A stretch of DNA of 64,000 nt. It comes from Companilactobacillus halodurans (GTDB lineage: Bacteria; Bacillota; Bacilli; Lactobacillales; Lactobacillaceae). The stretch spans positions 1 through 64,000 of the forward strand of contig NZ_VDFP01000003.1 in NCBI RefSeq assembly GCF_009600985.1, in the 5' to 3' direction. Position numbers and translations under genes: made by a program. The notes under the pieces are model-generated. The model was not told the DNA's origin. It did no database searches and saw only the letters and a list, made by a program, of their open reading frames with translations. This document shows, one piece after another, positions 57,476-64,000 of the stretch; within the stretch, counting starts at the first letter, position 1; each line of letters starts with the position of its first letter.

Positions 57476-59173
57476 TTGATAATGAATAGTAAAAGAATCG
57501 TAATTGTTGGTGGTGTCGGTGGCGGTGCTTCAGCTGCTGCAAGAGCACGACGTTTGGATGAAAAGGCAAAGATAACCATGTTTGAAAAGGGACCCAATGT
57601 TTCTTTTTCTAACTGTTCTCTACCTTATAATCTAAGCGGCGTGATTCCTGATGCTGACAGTATCGTTTTAAAAACGCCTGAGCAATTCAAGGCTCAATAT
57701 AATATTGATGCTCAGGTCAATAAGGAAGTTATCGGTGCCAATACAGCTGAAAAGACCGTTCAAGTAAGAGATGTAAAAACTGATTTGTTAGAAGAAGTTC
57801 CTTATGATGAATTGATTCTTTCACCAGGTGCCAAGCCTATCATGCCAAAACAAATTTCAGGAATTGATAATAAGAATGTCTTTTCAATTCGCAATGTGGT
57901 CGATATTAAGCAATTGCAAAGTTATTTAACTGAAAATAAAGTCCAAGACGTGGCCGTTATTGGCGGTGGCTTTATCGGTGTAGAGGTCGGTGAAAATCTT
58001 ACTTTAGCAGGTAAAAATGTTTCTGTGATTGAAGCAGCTGAGCATGTTTTAGGAACAGTCGATGATGATTTTGCTCAAATTGTTCAAAAACACCTTTATG
58101 ATAATGGCGTGAACGTTATTGTCAATGATGGATTAGCCAAAATTTCTGACCAAGAAGTTGAATTGGCTTCTGGTAAAAAAATTCCTGCACAAGTTGTTGT
58201 GATGGCAATCGGGGTCAAACCGGATACGACCTTGGCTACTAAGATTGGCTGTAAATTAGGGGAAACGGGTTCAATTTTAGTCGATCAACATTATGAAACG
58301 ACTGTTCCTGATGTCTATGCCGTTGGGGATGCAATTGAATTGACGCAACGTCAAACTTGTCAAAAATCACGTCTGGCTTTAGCCTTTCCAGCTCAAATGG
58401 AAGCCCGTGATGCAGTGGACCATATTTATGGCAGAAAAGTTGATAATCAGGGCTTCATCGGCACGCAAGTCATTCATTTGTTTGACATTAATGTGGCTTC
58501 AACTGGTTTGACTGAAAAAGCTTGTCGAGAAAACAACATCGAGTACCGTTTTGCTACCGTTATACCAAAAAATCGTGTCAGCATTATGCCTGATACAACG
58601 CCGATTTTCTTGAAATTAGTCTTTGGTTATCCTAGTGGCGAGATTTTGGGTGCTCAAGTGATAGGTCATTCGCAAATCGATAAGCAAATTGACGTTTTGG
58701 CAACTATGATAACGATGCATGGTCGAGTATCGGATTTGACGCATCTAGAATTAGCTTATTCTCCTTGGTTCAGTACAGCTAAGAATGCTGTCAATATGGT
58801 CGGTTTAGTGGCTGAAAACATCTTGAATGATGAATATCGCCAAGTACCGGTCACTAAAGTTAGAGAATTAGTTGAGAAAAACGCTTTTATCATTGATGCG
58901 CGTGAACCTAATGAATATCAAGCTGGTCATATTACGACTTCGGTTAATATTCCCTTGAGTCAATTTAGAGATCGACTAGATGAGATTCCCACAACAGAAC
59001 CAGTCTATATTCACTGTCAATCTAGTCAACGTAGTTACAATATGGTTCGAGCTTTGGATAATTTAGGCTATAAAAACATTACCAATATATCCGGTTCGTA
59101 TGGCGAACTTTGCGAGTATGAATACTTTAAAGACCAAACTACCGGTCGTGAGCCCATTTTAACTAGTTATTAA
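57476..59173 (+). CDS. CoA-disulfide reductase-like FAD oxidoreductase with rhodanese domain
   Basis: 565 aa. FAD-binding VGGVGGGASAAARARRL (~11-27), redox Cys47 in FSNCSLPYNLSG, NAD(P)H-binding AVIGGGFIGVEVGENL (~160), FAD site VYAVGDAIE, dimerisation domain, and a C-terminal rhodanese domain with active-site CQSSQRS. Such fusions (CoADR-RHD) reduce CoA disulfides/persulfides and help in thiol and peroxide homeostasis. TTG 57476 has AAGGGG at 6-nt spacing; ATG 57482 is the alternative start. Confidence 0.9.
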   Translation: MIMNSKRIVIVGGVGGGASAAARARRLDEKAKITMFEKGPNVSFSNCSLPYNLSGVIPDADSIVLKTPEQFKAQYNIDAQVNKEVIGANTAEKTVQVRDVKTDLLEEVPYDELILSPGAKPIMPKQISGIDNKNVFSIRNVVDIKQLQSYLTENKVQDVAVIGGGFIGVEVGENLTLAGKNVSVIEAAEHVLGTVDDDFAQIVQKHLYDNGVNVIVNDGLAKISDQEVELASGKKIPAQVVVMAIGVKPDTTLATKIGCKLGETGSILVDQHYETTVPDVYAVGDAIELTQRQTCQKSRLALAFPAQMEARDAVDHIYGRKVDNQGFIGTQVIHLFDINVASTGLTEKACRENNIEYRFATVIPKNRVSIMPDTTPIFLKLVFGYPSGEILGAQVIGHSQIDKQIDVLATMITMHGRVSDLTHLELAYSPWFSTAKNAVNMVGLVAENILNDEYRQVPVTKVRELVEKNAFIIDAREPNEYQAGHITTSVNIPLSQFRDRLDEIPTTEPVYIHCQSSQRSYNMVRALDNLGYKNITNISGSYGELCEYEYFKDQTTGREPILTSY

Positions 59174-59253
59174 TTTTTCAGTAAATTATATAAAATAATC
59201 GCGGTACAAGATGGCTGCAACACGTGCGATAATGGGGCCTGAGGAGTATTGCG

Positions 59254-60024
59254 ATGAAAAAAACACTAATTGCTTTAATACTGTTAGTATTTGTTTTACC
59301 GTTATCTGTCTTCGGAATAAAGACGTTACAAGGATCCATAAAACCACAAGCTAAAGAAATCGGACGTCCTAATTTAGTTATTAAGAAAAATCAAAATATC
59401 TGGAAAAAAAGAATCGTAAATGCGGATGTCATTAAAAGCGATGGCTTTAACAATGGCAAGAGTTATGTCGGTACAACAATGGATCAGTTGGATAATCACA
59501 GTAAAGCTGTAATTAAGGGCACGGTTTATAATTTACAACGAATGAATAGTCCTAAAAATATGGCTTACACCAAAGCAACGATTCATATCGATAAAGTTTT
59601 AAGCGGCGACACGCAGCTTAAAGGCAAAAATATTTATATTGCGTTTGAGGGTGGATTAGTTTCATTTGATCACTGGTATGCCAATATGAGTAAGCCGAAA
59701 GATTTCGATCATGAAATGTTGGTCAAAAATGAAGAATTTCCACTGCCAGACATTGGTTCAAAAATTATTGCTGGTTTAGTACCAAACCACTTAGATGAAG
59801 CGACTGATTATAATATGGCTCTGAAACAAAGTGGCTTTACGATTCATAATTCCTATATGATCGATGTGCCACAATATAATTTTTGGATTAAAAGACCGGA
59901 CGCTGATAAATATGTTTTGAATAATCCTAAAGCCTTAAAAAAATCGAATGATCGTCCTAATTTAGCAGCTGCTCTAGAAAAACTAACAACAGAAATCAAT
60001 CAAAAATACAATAATAATAAATAA
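59254..60024 (+). CDS. Exported protein of unknown function
   Basis: 256 aa with an N-terminal signal/anchor helix (~4-24). The body contains a beta-rich segment (KAVIKGTVYNLQRMNS, then ATIHIDKVLSGDTQLKGKNIYIAFEGG), which resembles small OB-like extracellular domains in other lactobacillus exported proteins. No enzymatic motif is seen. GAGGAG ribosome binding site. Confidence 0.65.
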   Translation: MKKTLIALILLVFVLPLSVFGIKTLQGSIKPQAKEIGRPNLVIKKNQNIWKKRIVNADVIKSDGFNNGKSYVGTTMDQLDNHSKAVIKGTVYNLQRMNSPKNMAYTKATIHIDKVLSGDTQLKGKNIYIAFEGGLVSFDHWYANMSKPKDFDHEMLVKNEEFPLPDIGSKIIAGLVPNHLDEATDYNMALKQSGFTIHNSYMIDVPQYNFWIKRPDADKYVLNNPKALKKSNDRPNLAAALEKLTTEINQKYNNNK

Positions 60025-60080
60025 AGGAATATCTTTTTATTCGATACATAATAAGTATCATTGAAGATGTTCCTTTTTTT
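60023..60080 (+). terminator. Terminator of the exported-protein gene
   Basis: AAAGGAATATCTT (60023-60035) pairs with AAGATGTTCCTTT (60064-60076), then Ts. Confidence 0.85.
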
Positions 60081-60087
60081 AATCACT

Positions 60088-60122
60088 AAAAAAGCCATCC
60101 GTCGAAGTTGACAGATGGTTTT
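60088..60122 (-). terminator. Terminator of the PEPCK/HPrK-like gene
   Basis: On the minus strand CCATCTGTC pairs with GACGGATGG (one bulged base) and is followed by a T run. Confidence 0.8.
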
Positions 60123-60127
60123 TGTAA

Positions 60128-61822
60128 TTAGTTATTCATTAATTCATTCAGTAATTCTTTAGCTGATTCATGCAAACTAGATTTTGACTTATCGTAGCCA
60201 AGGTGAGTATAGATTTCTCCAACGTAGACCTTGTCATGATAAAGTTTGTTAAAGACTTTGTCGATGATGGGACGAGTCTTTTCTTCTTCTTGAACTGGTC
60301 CAAATGGATTAGCAAAGAAGGTCGTTGTCATTCCGACTTCATCAGTTGTTCCTAGAGCCTTACGCTTACCAGCAATGAAGGTTGCTTTAGCATGTTCTTC
60401 ATCAGGGAATTGATGCAAGCCGATTTCCTTATCATAGTTATTAGCGTAGACCCACATGTCGATTTCGTGGTGTTCGATAACGTGCTTGTAAGTATTAGCT
60501 GGCAAGATGACACGAGCGTTCTTCAATTCAGGGTTCAAGTAGATACCACGATCCATGTTATTGAAGGCAACTGAACTGCTCAAATCGTCAAGTCGAACAA
60601 AGGCACCAGTTTCAGTTCCTTGCGCGTAGATATTGCCTTGTTCATCAAAGGCAAAACTACCCATATCATCAAAGATAGTTTCGATACTGATGATTTTATC
60701 GTCAGCAATTTCTTGTAGAGCTTCAATTGATTCGGACTTTCCGGCACCAGAATCACCGAAGAAGACAACTGACTTAGTTTTGCCATTGGAGAAGCTGATA
60801 CGAACCATTGAGCCGTGGATTGGCAAACGATTTTCATAAATCATGTGTAAGTTATGTACTGTTAAGCACATTTTCTTCATATAGCCAAAGTAAGTTGTCT
60901 TGTCGTTATATGGCACTTCGCCGACCCAAATATCATTATCGGTATCGTGATAATAGTGACTGACATCTCCTTCAGTTTTCTTAAGACCAAACAAGATGAT
61001 TTCATCTGGCTTTTTACCGGCAACGCTTGCTTCATCAGCAACTTCAAAGAGGTTAGCTAGAGCAATTCCACTGACAAAATAGTCGCGGTGGAAGTAGATG
61101 AAGGCTAAACTTTCACCAATTTTTGCTGGGAAGCAGTACCAATCCTTTTGGTCGCCATCAAATTTTTCGATAGGGTTGTCAGGAACTTCGCTGAAGACAC
61201 CTTCACGCTTGTTACTCTTAGTGTGCATCATCATTGGGGGACGAAGCATGATAGTATCCAAAAAGCGAATACTTTCGAGTGATTGATATTTAGCGGGTGT
61301 ATCCCACTTGATTGATTGCGTCAAAACACAGGCGTTAGTACCAGCGTTGATTTGACGATATGTGCGGTTAGAAAATCCTTGGAGTTTTTCTTCAATAGAA
61401 CGATAGAGGTGGATAACGACTTCATTAAACCGATTATCGATATTCATGAAGTTTCCTTTAACGATCGCACTACTGTGTTTATTGATTAGAGAGACTCTAA
61501 AGTATGAACGGTAGTATGAATAAAAGTCTTCAATACTTTTCAAAATTTGTTCGTTACCATATTTTTCGTAATTTGGTTTATCGTCGATTAGGACAGCTTT
61601 CAAAATATTGACATACGAATCGGCGGATAGTCCCTCAACTTTATTAGTAACAGCTTGTTGACTTGCTTGGAGGTATAAGTCAACTAAATTATAGAATCCT
61701 TTACTATTGATTAACTGGAAAACATCTTGGATGTATTCCTCGTTATAGTTAATAACAGCAACTGATCGATTAGGATTAGCATAAAATGCTTTGGATTCAA
61801 TAGCTTGTGATGAGTTCGACAT
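60128..61822 (-). CDS. PEPCK/HPr-kinase-like P-loop protein
   Basis: 564 aa. A long N-terminal region (~1-330) of unknown fold is followed by VVFFGDSGAGKSESIEAL (~349-366), a P-loop of the HPr kinase / PEP carboxykinase superfamily. ETIFDDMGSFAFDEQG then gives candidate metal-binding Asp residues. The two classes share this nucleotide-binding fold; the sequence is not a standard ATP-PEPCK or HprK. Lactobacillus homologues are sometimes labelled phosphoenolpyruvate carboxykinase. The function could be a kinase or carboxykinase; I cannot decide. AAAGGAGA ribosome binding site. Confidence 0.65.
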   Translation of the reverse strand: MSNSSQAIESKAFYANPNRSVAVINYNEEYIQDVFQLINSKGFYNLVDLYLQASQQAVTNKVEGLSADSYVNILKAVLIDDKPNYEKYGNEQILKSIEDFYSYYRSYFRVSLINKHSSAIVKGNFMNIDNRFNEVVIHLYRSIEEKLQGFSNRTYRQINAGTNACVLTQSIKWDTPAKYQSLESIRFLDTIMLRPPMMMHTKSNKREGVFSEVPDNPIEKFDGDQKDWYCFPAKIGESLAFIYFHRDYFVSGIALANLFEVADEASVAGKKPDEIILFGLKKTEGDVSHYYHDTDNDIWVGEVPYNDKTTYFGYMKKMCLTVHNLHMIYENRLPIHGSMVRISFSNGKTKSVVFFGDSGAGKSESIEALQEIADDKIISIETIFDDMGSFAFDEQGNIYAQGTETGAFVRLDDLSSSVAFNNMDRGIYLNPELKNARVILPANTYKHVIEHHEIDMWVYANNYDKEIGLHQFPDEEHAKATFIAGKRKALGTTDEVGMTTTFFANPFGPVQEEEKTRPIIDKVFNKLYHDKVYVGEIYTHLGYDKSKSSLHESAKELLNELMNN

Positions 61823-62142
61823 ACGTTAAAGATCTCCTTTCAAATGTGAGCTTAAATATCATTTTAAAGCATTTTTCAGCAAACTGGTAGTTAAAATTAG
61901 AATTAATTTAATTTTGTCTACATTGAATAAAAGCTTAAACCGCTTAATGTTGTGATATGACAGCTTTAAATTAGAAAAATTAAAATTAAAAAATATTTTA
62001 TCAAATTATTTATTATTCTAATTTCAATTACAGAAAAAAATAATAGATTTTTCAGCTTATTTTGGAATCAACAATTTATCATTCATTTGAAATATAGATA
62101 AAAAAATTATATTAATATGATAAAGGATAATAATTTTTATAA

Positions 62143-62179
62143 TTAAAGCGTTTACAAAAATCGGTTTGGTGGTTATACT
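62143..62179 (+). promoter_or_regulatory. Promoter of the lac/bgl operon with overlapping cre-like site
   Basis: TTTACA (62151-62156), 17 nt, TATACT (62174-62179). TTAAAGCGTTTACA (62143-62156) matches the cre consensus except for the second base and covers the -35 box. The gap 61823-62142 before it holds no gene. Confidence 0.75.
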
Positions 62180-62204
62180 GAACTCGTAAGTTGAATAAAT
62201 CGTT

Positions 62205-62275
62205 GGATTGTTACTATTAAATTAGGCATGACCATGAATTCCGCTAAAAGGGCGAAGTTTATGGTCATTTTTTTT
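62205..62275 (+). promoter_or_regulatory. LicT/BglG-type ribonucleic antiterminator (RAT) and terminator
   Basis: GGATTGTTACTATTAAATTA plus GGCATGACC (62205-62233) matches the RAT consensus bound by LicT/SacY proteins. Its 3' part overlaps the terminator ATGACCAT/ATGGTCAT (62228-62235/62261-62268) followed by eight Ts, so RAT binding prevents termination. Confidence 0.92.
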
Positions 62276-62294
62276 CGAGAAAGGGGGGAAAGCT

Positions 62295-63149
62295 TTGTTG
62301 GTAGTAAATCGAGTCTACAATAACAATACTGTGCTTGTGGACGTTGGTCGAAAAGATCAAGCAATTATCCAAGGTAAAGGTGTTGGGTTTCAAAAGCGGC
62401 ATGGTGACAATGTTTCGCCAACACGTGTGGAACGGATTTTCTACTTGAACACCGATGAAGCGAAGCAAAGATTTGGCACGTTGTTAAAGGATGTACCGAT
62501 TGACATTACCATGACAGGATTTGCCATCATTGAAATGGCGAAAAAGGAGTTTCATTATCCAGTTCTCGATTATATTTATGTAACATTGACTGACCATATT
62601 TCACAGACTTACAAACATTTAATAGCTGGAAAATACGAAAAGAGTACCGTTCCTGATATTCGTGATCGTTATCCAACTGAATATGCGATTGCTGATAAAG
62701 CTGTGAGTATGATCAATCATGATTTAAATGTTCATTTCCCAAAAGATTCAGCTAAGGCAATTGCATTGCATTTTATTAATGCTCGTGGCAGTGAAAATCC
62801 TGAGCAAGAAAAAACAGAAGATCAGGAGGATTTTGGCAAGGGCGTTAACCAAATAGTACAGAGTGTTTTTAAGGAATACGGTATTACGAGAAATATCACT
62901 AATCAGAACTATTTTGACCGACTGATGATTCACTTACAATATTTAGTTCAAAGAATCAGCACCAATGAACAAGATAATCGTGCGTTGAACCAAAGTATTG
63001 AATCTGATTTTCAAAAGATTTATCCAAAGTCTTATCGAATAGCAAATGAAATATGTGACAAGATTCAAGCTCGCTTGCAAATCAATTTGAATAACAATGA
63101 GCTAGTTTATTTCGTAATTCACATTCAGAGATTAATTCAAGAAAGATAA
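62295..63149 (+). CDS. lacT: BglG/LicT-family transcriptional antiterminator
   Basis: 284 aa. An N-terminal CAT RNA-binding domain (VNRVYNNNTVLVDVGRKDQAIIQGKGVGFQKRHGD) precedes two PRD domains with phosphorylatable His residues (DHISQTYKH near 100, VHFPKDSAKAIALHFINA near 150-165). It binds the RAT in its own leader and is controlled by PTS phosphorylation. TTG start with AAGGGGGG upstream (a second TTG follows directly). First gene of the operon. Confidence 0.93.
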   Translation: MLVVNRVYNNNTVLVDVGRKDQAIIQGKGVGFQKRHGDNVSPTRVERIFYLNTDEAKQRFGTLLKDVPIDITMTGFAIIEMAKKEFHYPVLDYIYVTLTDHISQTYKHLIAGKYEKSTVPDIRDRYPTEYAIADKAVSMINHDLNVHFPKDSAKAIALHFINARGSENPEQEKTEDQEDFGKGVNQIVQSVFKEYGITRNITNQNYFDRLMIHLQYLVQRISTNEQDNRALNQSIESDFQKIYPKSYRIANEICDKIQARLQINLNNNELVYFVIHIQRLIQER

Positions 63150-63175
63150 TCGTAGATAATTCAGGGAGGATTATT

Positions 63176-63520
63176 ATGGCAACTAAAGAAGAAATTTCAA
63201 TGACGGGTTTTTCAATCGTCGCATATGCTGGAGACGCTAAAACTAGTTTGATTGAAGCACTGCAATATGCACAAAAAGGTGAGTTTGATAAAGCTAATGC
63301 AAGCGTTGGAGAAGCTAATCAATCAATCGTTGATGCACATAATGAACAAACGAAGCTTTTGAGTAAAGAAGCCGGCGGCGAAGATATGGATGTTACCTTC
63401 ATCATGGTTCACGGCCAAGATACATTGATGACTACAATGATGTTGATGGATGAAGTCAAATTCTTTATTGATGAATACAAACGAATCGACAAAATTGAAC
63501 GTAATTTAAACATGAAATAA
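63176..63520 (+). CDS. lacF: PTS lactose/cellobiose-type EIIA
   Basis: 114 aa, all-helical IIA of the lactose/chitobiose family. The phospho-His is His79 in [10 protein letters not shown]. The N-terminal [21 protein letters not shown] is typical. It passes phosphate to a EIIB/EIIC that should lie beyond the window. 26 nt after the antiterminator gene. Confidence 0.92.
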   Translation: MATKEEISMTGFSIVAYAGDAKTSLIEALQYAQKGEFDKANASVGEANQSIVDAHNEQTKLLSKEAGGEDMDVTFIMVHGQDTLMTTMMLMDEVKFFIDEYKRIDKIERNLNMK

Positions 63521-63534
63521 GAGGAGGTCTTGAT

Positions 63535-64000
63535 TTGAGTATTGAATTAAAACGGGTCAAAAAATTACCTAAGAACTTCGTTTGGGGTGGCGCTACAGCT
63601 GCCTTTCAAGTTGAGGGCGCTACTAAAGTTGATGGTAAAGGCAAGACGATGTGGGATGACTATTTAAAAGCTCAAGGTCGTTTTGCACCAGATCCTGCTA
63701 GTGACTTCTATCATTTATACCCAGAAGACATTTGCTTGTCGAAAAAATATGGTTTGAATGCAATTAGAGTTTCCATTTCTTGGACGAGGATTTTTCCTGA
63801 TGGCTATGGCAAACCTGTTCAAGCAGGCATCGATTACTACCATAGATTATTCAAAGAATGTCTTGATAATGGGATTGAACCTTATGTATCCTTGCATCAT
63901 TTCGATTCGCCGAAGACTTTATTTGATGATGGCGACTGGTTGAATCGTAAGAATATTGATTATTTTGTCGATTATGCGAAGTTTTGTTTCGACGAATTCA
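63535..64000 (+). CDS. lacG: 6-phospho-beta-galactosidase (GH1), partial at the window edge
   Basis: The first 155 codons are in the window and the frame stays open to the end. TTG start behind [48 protein letters not shown] and [19 protein letters not shown] follow the LacG branch of GH1 more closely than BglA. With the EIIA and antiterminator it forms a lactose/phospho-galactoside (or beta-glucoside) operon. The catalytic Glu residues lie beyond the edge. Confidence 0.85.
   Translation, partial: MSIELKRVKKLPKNFVWGGATAAFQVEGATKVDGKGKTMWDDYLKAQGRFAPDPASDFYHLYPEDICLSKKYGLNAIRVSISWTRIFPDGYGKPVQAGIDYYHRLFKECLDNGIEPYVSLHHFDSPKTLFDDGDWLNRKNIDYFVDYAKFCFDEF

Overview
The window is a low-GC Gram-positive chromosome segment from the Lactobacillaceae. 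The evidence is nrdHIEF ribonucleotide reductase, WxL/lectin-like surface proteins, an LVIS_2131-type protein, T-box and LicT-type regulation, cre sites and frequent TTG/GTG starts behind strong Shine-Dalgarno (SD) sequences. The overall gene set looks closest to the Companilactobacillus (L. alimentarius/farciminis) group. That genus-level placement is inference; no database search was run.

Layout. 1-160: 5S rRNA at the end of an rRNA operon. 0.6-6.3 kb: an Mga-like regulator, a structured RNA with its own promoter and terminator, an MFS transporter, a frameshifted alpha/beta hydrolase, and a TauE/SafE-DUF1634 pair. 6.3-10.5 kb: a large WxL/lectin-like surface protein, then an esterase divergent from an OhrR-type MarR regulator. 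10.5-14.4 kb: nrdHIEF with an NrdR box. 14.5-18.3 kb: small membrane, lipoprotein and cell-wall genes, including an NlpC/P60 endopeptidase. 18.3-24.1 kb: divergent RpiA, RarA, a GPH symporter and YagU, plus two gene-free regions. Those regions hold three related RNA loci with C-rich loops and a tandem array of three large hairpins. 24.1-31.1 kb: oppABCDF oligopeptide transporter and HflX. 31.3-41.8 kb: small membrane proteins, lipoate ligase, a MutS-like ATPase pair behind an attenuator-like leader, a histidine phosphatase, NrnA, a phosphoesterase and an amino acid permease. 42-48 kb: a BceAB-type ABC exporter behind a Bce-like operator, and a glutamine/polar amino acid ABC importer. 48-52.6 kb: a second WxL/lectin-like protein with a cre-like site, and a T-box-controlled NhaC-type transporter. 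52.6-57 kb: bglPA with a divergent RpiR regulator. 57-62 kb: a tRNA-editing deacylase, a CoA-disulfide reductase, an exported protein and a PEPCK/HPr-kinase-like P-loop protein. 62.1-64 kb: the start of a LicT-type lac/bgl operon (antiterminator, IIA, 6-phospho-beta-galactosidase), cut by the window end.

The main biology is import of peptides, amino acids and beta-glycosides under carbon catabolite control, plus envelope and housekeeping functions. The strongest undescribed signals are non-coding. (i) Three tandem ~116-nt hairpins lie directly after oppF and share loops and junctions, while each has a private, fully covarying stem. (ii) Three loci (18.4, 22.8 and 23.3 kb) share a 5' block and C-rich hairpin loops that resemble anti-SD regulatory RNAs. 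(iii) A compact four-way-junction RNA precedes an MFS transporter. Three protein genes carry lesions in catalytic parts: an A7 frameshift in the 3691 hydrolase, Ser-to-Tyr at the esterase nucleophile, and Asp-to-Tyr in the GlnQ Walker B motif. These need read-level confirmation.
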